Source: Mycobacterium sp. PO1 (GTDB lineage: Bacteria; Actinomycetota; Actinomycetes; Mycobacteriales; Mycobacteriaceae). Taken from it: a DNA stretch of 64,000 bases. Shown one piece after another: positions 8,857 to 17,400 of the stretch. Location: assembly GCF_017312405.1 (NCBI RefSeq), contig NZ_BLTG01000096.1:62255-126254 (forward strand). Reading direction: 5' to 3'. Both the position numbers and the translations under genes were made by a program. Under the pieces are notes generated by a model. That model worked only from the letters and a program-made list of their open reading frames with translations, did no database searches and had not been told where the DNA came from. How positions within the stretch are numbered: the stretch's first letter is position 1; every line of letters begins with the position of its first letter.

Positions 8857-9624
8857 ATGATGACGACGACGACATCACCGGTGATCGTGGGGATCGACGG
8901 GTCCGACGCAGCAGTGAACGCCGCGCTGTGGGCGGTGGACGAAGCGCTCGCTCGCGGAGTGCCTCTGCAGCTGCTGTACGCGACGAAGCCGAAGCACCTG
9001 GGCACCGACGACTACAACGCCGACGTCCATCGCGGACGCGAAGCACTGCAATCCGCCTGTGCCGCTGTCGAAGCGACCGGCAAGGCGGTGGACGTCCGGA
9101 CTGACCTCGTCGACGGCCCAGCCGCGGTCGCGTTGGTGGAGCGGTCTGCGCAGGCCGAGTTGATCTGTGTCGGCACCGTCGGGATCGACCGCTATGCGCG
9201 TTCGATCCTCGGTTCCACCGCGACCGAGATCGCGGAGAATGCGCAGTGTCCGGTCGCCGTGATCCGGCCGCAGGACGACGAAGCAGACCACGACATCGAC
9301 TGGATCGTCGTCACGCTGGACGGACGTCCCGAACACACCGTCGTCGTGGAGCGGGCCATGCAGGAAGCCGAATTGCGTCATGCGCCGGTGCTGGCGTTGG
9401 GTGACGATCAGGTGACCACCTGGCAGCAGCGTTACCCCGGTGTACACGTCTACCCGATCGCCGACGAGGGGGACATCGCGCACTTCCTGAAAAAGCACGA
9501 CGAGCGGGTGCAGCTGGCGGTGATCGGCAGTGACGGGACCGACGAACTGGCCCAGATCGTCGGTCCGCACGGTCATCCGGTGTTTCGGCACGCACACTCG
9601 TCGGCCCTGGTGGTCCGGTCATGA
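8857..9624 (+). CDS. Universal stress protein (first domain intact, second degenerate)
   Basis: This 255-residue UspA tandem has a first domain with a complete G-x2-G-x9-G-S nucleotide motif (GTVGIDRYARSILGS near residue 105). The second domain, from about 145, has lost it (IGSDGTDELAQIVG). AGGGAG lies just upstream; ATG 8857 and ATG 8860 are adjacent and the second has the better spacing. The flavodoxin-like gene starts 19 bases after its stop. A GGGCCC-TA half-site near 8789-8808 weakly recalls a DosR box but is not convincing. Confidence 0.9.
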   Translation: MMTTTTSPVIVGIDGSDAAVNAALWAVDEALARGVPLQLLYATKPKHLGTDDYNADVHRGREALQSACAAVEATGKAVDVRTDLVDGPAAVALVERSAQAELICVGTVGIDRYARSILGSTATEIAENAQCPVAVIRPQDDEADHDIDWIVVTLDGRPEHTVVVERAMQEAELRHAPVLALGDDQVTTWQQRYPGVHVYPIADEGDIAHFLKKHDERVQLAVIGSDGTDELAQIVGPHGHPVFRHAHSSALVVRS

Positions 9625-9643
9625 CGGCACCCCAACGGCAATC

Positions 9644-10147
9644 GTGACCGGGTCGCGCCCGCGGGTGCTGATCGTGTTCGCGTCCCGTCGTGGCGGCACG
9701 GCGGGTTTGGTGGACATGATCGGCGATGCCCTGGAGGCCGAGGGGTGCAGTGTGATCATCTCTCCGGCCGATGGGGTGGCCGACTTCTACGAGATCGACG
9801 CGGTGATCGTCGCGGGATCGCTGTACAACAGCCGGTGGCATCGCCACGCGAGTCGCTTCGTGCGCCGGAACGCAGCCGTGCTGCAGACGCTGCCGGTCTG
9901 GCTGGTGTGCAGCGGACCGTTGGACGATTCCGCTGCGCGCGAGAAGATTCCGCCCACCAAGCAGATCGCCAGGTTGTCGGCGCTGGTCGATGCCCGCGGT
10001 CAGGTGACGTTCGGCGGGCGGTTGCAGCCGGGAGCTCGGGGGCTGCTGGCACACGCCATGGCCAAGACCCGAGCCGGCGACTGGCGTGACCCGGAGCACG
10101 TCGCATCGTGGGTGGCTTCGGTGTGTGAGCAGCTGCAGGCACGATGA
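9644..10147 (+). CDS. Flavodoxin-like domain protein
   Basis: This 167-residue protein has a flavodoxin-type alpha/beta fold. It begins RVLIVFASRRGGTAGLVDMI, with the phosphate loop S-R-R-G-G-T at about residues 13-18, and contains AVIVAGSLYNSRWH and a VWLVCSGPL strand, as in flavodoxin-domain and protoporphyrinogen-oxidase-HemG-like proteins. GTG 9644 is the only start that leaves no long non-homologous N-terminus. It lies 19 bases after a universal stress gene, so the two are likely co-transcribed. The redox partner is unknown. Confidence 0.8.
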   Translation: MTGSRPRVLIVFASRRGGTAGLVDMIGDALEAEGCSVIISPADGVADFYEIDAVIVAGSLYNSRWHRHASRFVRRNAAVLQTLPVWLVCSGPLDDSAAREKIPPTKQIARLSALVDARGQVTFGGRLQPGARGLLAHAMAKTRAGDWRDPEHVASWVASVCEQLQAR

Positions 10148-10178
10148 CCAAGGCTCATTCGGCGATCGGACGTGCCCC

Positions 10179-11654
10179 TCACCCGGCGAGCCGACACACC
10201 CGCTCCAGCTCGGCCGCCGTGTCGGACACCGGCACCGACGTGTCGACCGGCAGGGCTTCCGGCCACCGCTGCTCACCCTCGCCGAGCGCGGTGGCGATTT
10301 CCGGGGTGGCGTCGGAGGTGGTCGCAGTACGCGTCGAGATTCGCTGCACAGCCTCAGAAATCGGTACTGTGCAGGCGAATTCGACTACCGGCGAATGACA
10401 TTCGGCGCCGACAGACCGCGCCTGGTCGCGGTGCCGCCGGTCGCGCCACGTACCGTCGACGATGACCGCCCGTCCGGTTCCGAGTGCTGCGTGCGCACGT
10501 CGCAGCACTGCGTCGTACACCTCGGTGACGTTCTGTGGTGCGTAGAGCCCGCTGTGCAGGTCACCGACCGCACCTGAGATGGTGCCGGCTTCGCGCAGCT
10601 CACGCCGCACGTCGTCGGTGGAGATCACCACGGCGTCGAGGCGCGGGGCCAGCGCATGAGCCAGTGTGGTCTTGCCGGTTCCGGGTCCGCCGCCGATGAT
10701 CACCAGCGGTACCGTCGCCCGCTGCAGATGCGCCAGCGCGATGTCCAGATGGGCGCGGGCGTCGGCCGCGGCGTCGTGGTGACCCTGGGTGACCCGCACG
10801 CAGTCGACCTTCGCCCGCACCACCGCGCGGTAGGCGACGCAGAAGTCGCGCAGCGATCGCGGAGCCGGATCGTCGGCGCTGCACAGGTATTCGTCGAGAA
10901 AGAACTCGCCGAGATCCGCCCGGCCCAGGTATTCGAGATCCATGGCCAGGAAGGCGGCGTCGTCCACCCCGTCGACATACCGGAGGCGGTCGTCGAATTC
11001 GAGGCAGTCGAGCAGGACCGGACCCTCGGGCATACAGAAGATGTCCTGGGCCAGCAGGTCACCGTGGCCGTCGACGACCCGGCGCCCGGCGATGCGCGAG
11101 GCGTAGAGCCCGCCGCGGCCGGCCAGGAAGCGGGTGGCCAGCCGGGTGACGTCGGCCAGTGTCGCCTCGGCCAGTACGGCACCGGCGTGGCGCCGTAGTT
11201 CGGTCAGATTCTCCTGCCACCGCTCGGTCAGCGCAGCCACGGTGGCCTCGGCGTCGACCGCCCCGCCACGCTCGGCGGTGGCGTGAAATCGCGCCAGCAC
11301 GGCGGCGATGGCGCGGAGTTCGGCGTGTACCGGTACGCGCGAGCGGACGAGGACGGCCAGGCGGGCGGCCTCGGGATAGCGCCGCATCACGATGACCGGT
11401 TCGGACGGCCCCTCCGGGCTGTCGAAACGGCCGATGCCCAGATAGCTGTCCGGAGCCAGTCTGCGGTTGAGCTCGACCTCACGAGCGCAGGATTGTTCGC
11501 GGCGTGCCACACTGCTGAAATCGAGGAAGTCGGTGACGACAGCCTTCTTGGTCTTGTAGGCCCGGTCACCGATCAGCGCCACCAGACCGGTGTGCGTCTC
11601 GTGCACCTCGGCGCTGAGGTTTCCAGGCGTGGTCCAGGGTGGCGTGCCGGTCAT
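10179..11654 (-). CDS. Rv2004c-like APH/P-loop ATPase fusion
   Basis: This 491-residue protein has two parts. Residues about 1-300 form an aminoglycoside-phosphotransferase-like kinase domain with the Brenner motif HGDLLAQDIF near 205 and a metal-binding LDCLEFDD segment. Residues about 320-490 form a zeta-toxin/gluconate-kinase-like P-loop domain with Walker A GGGPGTGKTT. Architecture and size match Rv2004c (about 498 residues), a DosR regulon member of unknown substrate. ATG 11654 was chosen because upstream extension adds sequence unlike the family. The next gene upstream is an Rv2005c-like stress protein, reproducing the M. tuberculosis order. A palindromic DosR-like site lies 34 bases upstream. 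Confidence 0.88.
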   Translation of the reverse strand: MTGTPPWTTPGNLSAEVHETHTGLVALIGDRAYKTKKAVVTDFLDFSSVARREQSCAREVELNRRLAPDSYLGIGRFDSPEGPSEPVIVMRRYPEAARLAVLVRSRVPVHAELRAIAAVLARFHATAERGGAVDAEATVAALTERWQENLTELRRHAGAVLAEATLADVTRLATRFLAGRGGLYASRIAGRRVVDGHGDLLAQDIFCMPEGPVLLDCLEFDDRLRYVDGVDDAAFLAMDLEYLGRADLGEFFLDEYLCSADDPAPRSLRDFCVAYRAVVRAKVDCVRVTQGHHDAAADARAHLDIALAHLQRATVPLVIIGGGPGTGKTTLAHALAPRLDAVVISTDDVRRELREAGTISGAVGDLHSGLYAPQNVTEVYDAVLRRAHAALGTGRAVIVDGTWRDRRHRDQARSVGAECHSPVVEFACTVPISEAVQRISTRTATTSDATPEIATALGEGEQRWPEALPVDTSVPVSDTAAELERVCRLAG

Positions 11655-11687
11655 GTGCGCCACCCTGCCGCGAAACGCGTTCGGGCG

Positions 11688-11707
11688 AAAGGGCCGGAAG
11701 GCCCTCC
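11688..11707. promoter_or_regulatory. Palindromic DosR-like box
   Basis: GGGCC-GGAA-GGCCC (11691-11704) is a perfect 5-bp palindrome that fits the DosR frame with four of six bases left and five of six right. It lies just upstream of the APH/ATPase start at 11654, the expected place for an activator site. Confidence 0.45.
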
Positions 11708-11763
11708 GGCGTCGCGCCGGCGGCGTGGCCGACCGACTCAGGGCGGCGGTGCGGCAGACCTGC

Positions 11764-12648
11764 TCAGGGCCGACGTGCGACGATGACCGGTATTCGCGCC
11801 GCGTGCACGACCGCCGAGCCGACCGACCCCAGAAGCAGCCCGGCGAAGCCGCCGCGGCCATGACTTCCCACCACCAACAGCTGGGCGGTCTGCGACTCCT
11901 CGATCAACCGGTGCGCCGGATTGTCCTGACCCACGACCCTGTGCACGGTCACGTCCGGGTAGCGCTCGCACCACCCGGCGAGACGCTGCGCCAATTCCTC
12001 GTCGGCCTGGGTCGCCAGTTCGTCGGTCGGCACGTCGAACGGGAAGTCTGCGCTGTTCATCCACGTGTGCACCGCCGTGAGGTCGACGCCGCGGCGCGAG
12101 GCCTCGTCGAAGGCGATCGCCGTGGCGGATTCCGAGGCCGGTGAACCGTCGACACCGACGATGACAGGCGCGGTCGCAGAAAAACCCCCGTCGGGCCGGT
12201 CGGCGTGGATGACCGCGACCGGGCAATGCGCGTGCTGCACCAATGTCGAACTGGTCGAGCCCAGCAGCAGTCCCCGTAATCCGCCCATGCCCCGGCGCCC
12301 GAGCACGATCATGTCGGCCCCAGTGGACACCTCGATGAGTGCGGGCATCCTGGCACCCGTGAGCACCGTGGTGTGCACCGGGAATTCGCGGGATTCCGAG
12401 ACGGCGTCGACGACCACCCCCAACGCGTCGTCGACGATCTCCTGGGACCGGCGGTCGCGCTCGGCCAGGTACTCCTGCGGTAACGCGACCGGGAAATCCA
12501 GCCAGGGCCCGACCTCGTCGGCGGGCTGCACGTGCACGATGGTCAGCGGTACGTGCCGCAGTGCGGCGTCACGTGCCGCCCAGTCGACGGCTGCGTCTGA
12601 AGACGGCGAGCCGTCGACCGCGACGACGATGCCGTGACCGTCGGTCAT
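11764..12648 (-). CDS. Rv2005c-like tandem universal stress protein
   Basis: This 294-residue protein has two UspA domains, both with intact ATP motifs (GRRGMGGLRGLLLGS near residue 123 and GSHGRGGFAGLLLGS near 270). Length and gene order, immediately upstream of the Rv2004c-like gene, match Rv2005c of the M. tuberculosis DosR regulon. ATG 12648 overlaps the stop of the upstream membrane-protein gene by four bases, so translation is coupled and both should be driven from the box at 13173-13192. Confidence 0.93.
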   Translation of the reverse strand: MTDGHGIVVAVDGSPSSDAAVDWAARDAALRHVPLTIVHVQPADEVGPWLDFPVALPQEYLAERDRRSQEIVDDALGVVVDAVSESREFPVHTTVLTGARMPALIEVSTGADMIVLGRRGMGGLRGLLLGSTSSTLVQHAHCPVAVIHADRPDGGFSATAPVIVGVDGSPASESATAIAFDEASRRGVDLTAVHTWMNSADFPFDVPTDELATQADEELAQRLAGWCERYPDVTVHRVVGQDNPAHRLIEESQTAQLLVVGSHGRGGFAGLLLGSVGSAVVHAARIPVIVARRP

Positions 12649-13112
12649 GTCGCGCGCGAAGATGCTGCGGCGGCCCCGGACGGGTTGTGCTGCAGAATTT
12701 TTGGCACGCGACGATACCCCGCGAACGTCAGATACAGGCCCAGTACCGCCATCACGGCATAGGCCGGCAGCCAGATCGGGGGCATGTCGACGAGGCGCTG
12801 CGCGAGCGCGGCCGCGGTGTCCGGGAAGGCCAACAGGAACAGCCCGCGCGCCACCAGCAGCCAACCGACCAGCGACACGATGATCGCCGGGGCGCCGTGC
12901 CAGCGCTGATGGAACGCCACGATCGCGATGCCCCCCAGCAGCGCGAAAGCCCCCATCACGAAAGGCCACAGCGTCGAGGCGGCGAACTCCTCCAGCAGCG
13001 CGGACATGTCCGGCGCCCGGACCGCCACCACCACCGAGAGCACCAGGAAATAGGGACCGAGAACACGGGCGAACCGACGAGTCGGTTCGTCGACTTCATG
13101 CGCGACACTCAT
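12645..13112 (-). CDS. Four-helix conserved membrane protein
   Basis: This 155-residue protein has about four hydrophobic helices (residues about 18-38, 45-65, 75-98 and 118-138) and a short alanine/serine-rich tail. I do not recognise a named family; small integral membrane proteins of this type recur beside mycobacterial stress genes. ATG 13112 is preceded by AGG five bases upstream; the GTG at 13118 overlaps that ribosome site and was rejected. It is the first gene of an apparent two-gene operon with the Rv2005c-like stress gene (ATGA overlap), with a DosR-like box 61-80 bases upstream. Confidence 0.75.
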   Translation of the reverse strand: MSVAHEVDEPTRRFARVLGPYFLVLSVVVAVRAPDMSALLEEFAASTLWPFVMGAFALLGGIAIVAFHQRWHGAPAIIVSLVGWLLVARGLFLLAFPDTAAALAQRLVDMPPIWLPAYAVMAVLGLYLTFAGYRRVPKILQHNPSGAAAASSRAT

Positions 13113-13172
13113 GTTCACCTCGCTCGGACGGCAGGATCTTGCTCAACCACACGCCGCGCCGGGTCCTTCGCG

Positions 13173-13192
13173 CTAGGGTACAAAGTCCCGGA
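13173..13192. promoter_or_regulatory. DosR-like box with perfect right half
   Basis: The core GGGTAC-AA-AGTCCC-G matches the right half of the DosR consensus exactly and the GGG of the left half. It lies about 61 bases upstream of the membrane-protein start at 13112 and is one of the better sites of the island. Confidence 0.55.
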
Positions 13193-13213
13193 TCGAGCGC
13201 GCACCCGGGACGT

Positions 13214-14011
13214 TCACGCCGAGTCGACGGCCGGGGTGATCACGCCGTAGTTGCCGTCGATGCGACGGTAGAGCACGCTGGCACGGCCCTGGGCGGCATC
13301 GATGTAGAACAGGAACGGCAGAGCGAGAAGGGCGAGCCGTTCCACGGCGTCCTGCTCGCGCAGACAGGGCGGCGCCGCATCACTGACGGTGACCGGCCGG
13401 TGGAACTCGCCCAACCCCTCGGCGAGATCCGGCGCCACCATCGCCAACCGGTAACCGGTGGAGCCTGCGCGGTACATGACTCCGACGGCGCCGGTGGCCT
13501 TCTCGGTGAACAGATGGAAGTCGTAGTCGAGCAGATCCATCTCGTCGGCCGCTTCGTCCGCGGTGCAGGGCGCCATCGCGAACGTCTTGCGCCGGATGAC
13601 TTCCGCCTCGTCCGCCGATCGGATCGGATGCCCGGGCCGATGCTCTTCCGCCCAGGGGCGCCGCGGTGCCCGCGCACCCTTCTTGGGTAGCTCCCAGTGC
13701 TCGGCAAGGTGTTCCAGTTGGCGCTGCAGGGCAGCTTCGAGCCGGTCGATGGCCTCTCGGGCGCTCGCCCCGTGGACCTGTGCCCGCACGACCCGTCCGC
13801 TGACGTCCAGGTTTCCCTGCGCGACCACGGGGTTCTGCACCGCCGGGTCGTGGTGGCGGGCCAACTTCACCCGCGCATACAGCACCGGTCGGTGGGCCAG
13901 CCGCCCCAGCTCGCCGATCTTGGTCCGCGCGTAGTCGGCCGCGCCGGGGAATTCCCCGTGCGAGGTGACGTCGACGTCGAAGACAGGCTGCGCATCCGTT
14001 GTGTTGCTCAT
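13214..14011 (-). CDS. Ribosome hibernation factor, dormancy type (RafH-like)
   Basis: This 265-residue protein has an N-terminal HPF/S30AE domain (about residues 12-115, with VKLARH and an amphipathic REAIDRLEAALQRQLEHL helix) followed by two copies of the dimerisation-type C-terminal domain: residues about 145-200 (RRKTFAMAPCTADEA, DFHLFTEKATG) and about 205-262 (ASVLYRRIDGNYGVI). This arrangement fits the long hypoxia-induced mycobacterial hibernation factor RafH rather than housekeeping HPF. It binds the 30S decoding region and protects idle ribosomes. ATG 14011 follows AGAGGT. The gene lies directly after hoxW, with a DosR-like box overlapping the hoxW stop. Confidence 0.88.
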   Translation of the reverse strand: MSNTTDAQPVFDVDVTSHGEFPGAADYARTKIGELGRLAHRPVLYARVKLARHHDPAVQNPVVAQGNLDVSGRVVRAQVHGASAREAIDRLEAALQRQLEHLAEHWELPKKGARAPRRPWAEEHRPGHPIRSADEAEVIRRKTFAMAPCTADEAADEMDLLDYDFHLFTEKATGAVGVMYRAGSTGYRLAMVAPDLAEGLGEFHRPVTVSDAAPPCLREQDAVERLALLALPFLFYIDAAQGRASVLYRRIDGNYGVITPAVDSA

Positions 14012-14044
14012 ACCTCTAGTACTACGGCGGGTAGCAACTGCGCG

Positions 14045-14064
14045 GGAGGGGCTAAGGTCACCTG
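14045..14064. promoter_or_regulatory. DosR-like box overlapping the hoxW stop codon
   Basis: The core GGGGCT-AA-GGTCAC matches five of six bases on the left, the AA centre and four of six on the right of the DosR consensus. It lies 34 bases before the hibernation-factor start (14011) and spans the hoxW stop at 14058-14060, so the factor could be induced separately from the hydrogenase operon. Confidence 0.5.
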
Positions 14065-14564
14065 TCGACGGCAGCCGTGTCGACTGTGTCCACCGTGGCG
14101 TGCAGCGCCGCCCCCAGGTTGTGCAGTGCGGCGTCACTCAATCCCTGCGCGAGCTCCCACTGATAGCCGCGTATCGCCAGCAGGTACGCCTCGGGCACGG
14201 AGTCGAAACACTGCCGCGCGGTGGCCAGGATGGCCGGCACCGAGATGGCGTGCGAGGTGAACGTGAGATCCATCTTCGCCTGCGGCCTGGTCACGGCGAA
14301 CGTGTCGACTGCGCTGTCCTTGGTGGCGTCGACGAACAGCACGCGCCGGTAGTGGTGGATCAGATCGGCATCTTCGAGGTTGAGCTGATAGGTGTGCCGC
14401 AGTTGCGGCGTCGGGCCACCGCGCGCGGCCAGGCGTGCTTGCAGGCCGTCGACGTAGGCCCAGCCGAGTCCGTCGTCCTGGCGCCCTGCGTTACCGATCC
14501 CGAGCACGAGCGAGGACTCGCAGGACAGCAGATCCCTGGGTAGGCAGAGAGTTTCAGCGGACAT
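14058..14564 (-). CDS. hoxW: [NiFe]-hydrogenase maturation endopeptidase
   Basis: This 168-residue protein belongs to the HycI/HoxW peptidase family, which removes the C-terminal extension of the hydrogenase large subunit after nickel insertion. The motif GIGNAGRQDDGLG lies at residues 22-34 and contains an expected nickel-contacting acidic residue. A second acidic site lies in LFVDATKDSA (about 75) and a histidine in FTSHAISVPA (about 104). It starts seven bases after the hoxH stop, as the last hydrogenase gene of the operon. Confidence 0.9.
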   Translation of the reverse strand: MSAETLCLPRDLLSCESSLVLGIGNAGRQDDGLGWAYVDGLQARLAARGGPTPQLRHTYQLNLEDADLIHHYRRVLFVDATKDSAVDTFAVTRPQAKMDLTFTSHAISVPAILATARQCFDSVPEAYLLAIRGYQWELAQGLSDAALHNLGAALHATVDTVDTAAVDR

Positions 14565-14571
14565 GGGGCCT

Positions 14572-16050
14572 TCAGCGGACGCGGTGATCGATGACGTGGC
14601 CCCCCGAGTCGACCAGCGACACCGACAGCGGCATCTGTCCCAGCGCGTGCGTGGCGCAGCTCAAGCAGGGGTCATAGGCCCGGATGCCCACCTCGATCGC
14701 GTTCATCATGCCCTCGGTGATCTCCGCCTGCCCGCCCAGATAAGCCTCGGCCACGCTGCGCACGGTCTCGTTGAGCACGTGGTTGTTCTGGGTGGTGGCC
14801 ACGATCAGGTTGGCGAAGGTCACGTTGCCGCCGCGGTCGGCGCGATAATGGTGCACCAGTGTGCCGCGCGGGGCTTCGACGACACCGACCCCCTCGCCCA
14901 CCCAGGCGTGCTCGCCCGGCGACACGACCAGGTCGCCGGCGACGATGTCGGGGTCGTTGAGCAGGTCTTTGACGACTTCGGCGGCGTGGATGATCTCGAT
15001 GGTGCGGGCCCAGTTGGTGTGCAGGGTCATGGAGTTGGCCGACCCGTCGGTGTAGGCACGGAACCGCTGCAGGGCTTCGGCGGCCAGCGGGGTCGGCAGC
15101 GTGTCGGTGACGTTCATCCGCGCCAGCGGACCGACCCGCACCGAACCCGCGTCAGGCCCGAGTTCGGTCAGATAGGGGAATTTCATGTAGCTCCACTGCT
15201 CCACCCGCTCGGAGAAGTGCGCCAGATAGTCGCGGTAATCGAATTCCCGGATGACGTCCCTGTTCCCGTCGACCACGCGCAGGTGCCCGTCGTAGTAGTC
15301 GACGTTGCCGGCGTCGTCGACCAGGCACATGTTCAGGGCGGGCACAGTGGCGAACCGGTCGACCTGTGCGCGGTGCGCGTCGTGGAAGTCGTGGAACATC
15401 TGCAGGCCCAGCTGGGCGTCGTCGATGACCTGATCGACCGATGGCAGCCCGTCGTCGCCGTGCAGGAACCGCTCGACCTCGGCCGCGGTCAGACACTTGT
15501 TGACCCCACCGGGAACCGACGAAATGCCGTGCATCCGCTTGCCGAAGACCGCCTCGATGACCTCCTGGCCCCATTTACGCAGCCGGACAACACGTTTGAC
15601 CAGTTCTGGATTGGCTTCGATCAGTCCGATGAAGTTGCGTTGTTCGGGTGCGGCGTCGATGCCGAACAACATTTCGGGCACCACCAGGTAGAAGTAGGCC
15701 GTCACGTGCGACTGCAGCATCTGCGCGTAGTGCCCGAGCCGGCGCATCTTGACCGCGGTGGGGGTCAGCGCGGTTCCCGACGCCGGCCCGACCCCGATCA
15801 TGTCATCGAGTGCCTTGGCGCCGGCGAGGTGGTGACTGACGAAGCAAATTCCGCAGATGCGTTGCATCAACACCGGCGCCTCCCAGTACGGGTGCCCCTG
15901 GATGAAGCGCTCATAGCCGCGGAACTCCACGACGTGCAGCTTGGCATCGACGACGTTGTGGTTGTCGTCGAGTTCGACCACGACCTTGCCGTGCCCCTCG
16001 ATTCGGGTGACCGGATCGATCACGATGGTCTTGCGGGAGGACATGGTCAT
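14572..16050 (-). CDS. hoxH: NAD-linked [NiFe]-hydrogenase large subunit
   Basis: This 492-residue catalytic subunit carries the two nickel-binding cysteine pairs: RICGICFVSH near residue 64 and DPCLSCATH near 461. The remaining C-terminal residues after that histidine form the extension cleaved by HoxW. With HoxF, HoxU and HoxY it forms a group 3d bidirectional hydrogenase that couples H2 to NAD+/NADH in the cytoplasm. The small subunit gene ends ten bases upstream. The active-site motifs are complete, so the enzyme should be functional if the Hyp maturation proteins, not in this window, are present. Confidence 0.95.
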   Translation of the reverse strand: MTMSSRKTIVIDPVTRIEGHGKVVVELDDNHNVVDAKLHVVEFRGYERFIQGHPYWEAPVLMQRICGICFVSHHLAGAKALDDMIGVGPASGTALTPTAVKMRRLGHYAQMLQSHVTAYFYLVVPEMLFGIDAAPEQRNFIGLIEANPELVKRVVRLRKWGQEVIEAVFGKRMHGISSVPGGVNKCLTAAEVERFLHGDDGLPSVDQVIDDAQLGLQMFHDFHDAHRAQVDRFATVPALNMCLVDDAGNVDYYDGHLRVVDGNRDVIREFDYRDYLAHFSERVEQWSYMKFPYLTELGPDAGSVRVGPLARMNVTDTLPTPLAAEALQRFRAYTDGSANSMTLHTNWARTIEIIHAAEVVKDLLNDPDIVAGDLVVSPGEHAWVGEGVGVVEAPRGTLVHHYRADRGGNVTFANLIVATTQNNHVLNETVRSVAEAYLGGQAEITEGMMNAIEVGIRAYDPCLSCATHALGQMPLSVSLVDSGGHVIDHRVR

Positions 16051-16060
16051 CGATCCCCGT

Positions 16061-16690
16061 TCACTCGAAGTGGTTGAGCGAGGTGGGCAGGTCGACAGGG
16101 CGGCCGTGCACCAGGTCCTCGAGCACGGTGAGGATGGCGTCGGCGCTCGGCGGGCAGCCCGGGATGAAGTAGTCCATGTGCACGACCTCGTGACAGGGGT
16201 GGACGTTGTTCGTCAGCACGGGTATCCGGCGGTGGTAGGGCACCACCGGCATCGCGTCGGGGGGCGCGGTCGGCGACCGCGGGTAGGCCTCGGCCAGACA
16301 GTCTGTGAGGCCGACCGGGTTGCGCAGCGACGGCACGCCACCCCAGATCGCGCAGGCGCCCACCGAGATCAGCACATCGCAGTTCTCCCGGAAGTGCCGC
16401 AGCGTCTCGATGTTCTCGTCGTTGGCGACCCCACCCTCGATGAAGCCGATGGCGCAGCGCTGCGGGATGCGCTTGATGTCGGTGAAGGACGAACGCAGAA
16501 TGGTGATCTTGTCGAGCAGATCGATCATCCGCTCGTCGATGTCGAGCAGCGACAGGCTGCATCCCCAACAGCCGCAGAGGCTGATCATCGACACCTTGAT
16601 CTTTCCGGCCCTGGCGGCGGCGATCTCGGGATCCAGTGCCGTCGCCGGAAGTTCGTGGGAGGCTACCTCGATCGGTTCCGACGCGGTCAC
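16061..16690 (-). CDS. hoxY: NAD-linked hydrogenase small subunit
   Basis: This 209-residue short small subunit, the usual length for HoxY, lacks a signal peptide. Ligands for the proximal [4Fe-4S] cluster are visible in CGCWGCSLS (about residues 32-40), GACAIWGGVPS (about 102) and PGCPPSA (about 173). It passes electrons from HoxH to HoxU/HoxF. GTG 16690 overlaps the hoxU stop by four bases and was preferred over upstream starts that overlap hoxU extensively. Confidence 0.95.
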   Translation of the reverse strand: MTASEPIEVASHELPATALDPEIAAARAGKIKVSMISLCGCWGCSLSLLDIDERMIDLLDKITILRSSFTDIKRIPQRCAIGFIEGGVANDENIETLRHFRENCDVLISVGACAIWGGVPSLRNPVGLTDCLAEAYPRSPTAPPDAMPVVPYHRRIPVLTNNVHPCHEVVHMDYFIPGCPPSADAILTVLEDLVHGRPVDLPTSLNHFE

Positions 16691-17400
16691 CGGTCGGCTC
16701 CTCGCGCAGCGTCGAGGGCCCGGTCTTTGACCGATTCGACGTCGTAACGCCGCCGGCCGATCGGCTGGTCGTAGCCCACGCCCTTGTGCAGGATCGTGCC
16801 CACCGGACAGATGTCGACGGCCTGCTGGATCTGCTCGGGCGGCATCTTGTCGGCCAGCTCGGCGTCGATCTCGATGCGGGCGTGGGTGCCGCGGCCGCTG
16901 ATGGAGAAGATCTTCTTGCCGGTGTCGCGGTCGCGGATGAACTCCACGCAGCGTTGACAGAAGATGCACCGGTCTCGCTCCAGCCAGATCGACTGCGCAG
17001 CATGGTCATTGACCCGGCGGGGGAACTGGTAGGGGAACGGGGAGACCACCATGTCCACTTCGTAGCCGACGGCCTGCAGCGTGCACCGGCCGGACTTCTC
17101 GCAGCTGGGGCAGTTGTGCGTGCCCTCGGAGAACAACATCTCCACCAGCGCCTTGCGTGCGGCGCTGGTCTCGGGTTCGGCGACCTCGACTCGCATCCCG
17201 TCGGTGACGGTCACCGTGCAGGCCGCCATCACCCGGCCGTCGACCTTGACCGAACACACCCGGCACGTCCCCAGGGCGGGGTGGTCGGGGAGGTAGCACA
17301 AGGTGGGGATGTACACCCCGGCAGCGGCCGCGGCGTCGACGAGCGTCGCGCCTTCGTCGGCGGTCACGGTGACGCCGTCGATCTCGATCTGAATGCTCAC
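16687..17400 (-). CDS. hoxU: Hydrogenase diaphorase subunit HoxU (NuoG N-terminal type)
   Basis: This 237-residue iron-sulfur protein has an N-terminal plant-type [2Fe-2S] domain (CYLPDHPALGTCRVC near residues 35-49 plus a later cysteine in MAACTV), a His/Cys-ligated cluster segment (THNCPSCEKSGRC near 94-106) and a [4Fe-4S] site (CIFCQRC near 142, then CPVG near 200). It links HoxY to HoxF. GTG 17400 overlaps the hoxF stop in a GTGA arrangement, so translation is coupled. Confidence 0.95.
   Translation of the reverse strand: MSIQIEIDGVTVTADEGATLVDAAAAAGVYIPTLCYLPDHPALGTCRVCSVKVDGRVMAACTVTVTDGMRVEVAEPETSAARKALVEMLFSEGTHNCPSCEKSGRCTLQAVGYEVDMVVSPFPYQFPRRVNDHAAQSIWLERDRCIFCQRCVEFIRDRDTGKKIFSISGRGTHARIEIDAELADKMPPEQIQQAVDICPVGTILHKGVGYDQPIGRRRYDVESVKDRALDAARGADR

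Noticed and set aside
14563..16077. 504-codon open frame on the forward strand opposite hoxH
   Set aside because: hoxH on the other strand has complete active-site motifs and operon overlaps. The forward frame is a high-GC shadow rich in Val, Asp, His and Gly without family motifs.
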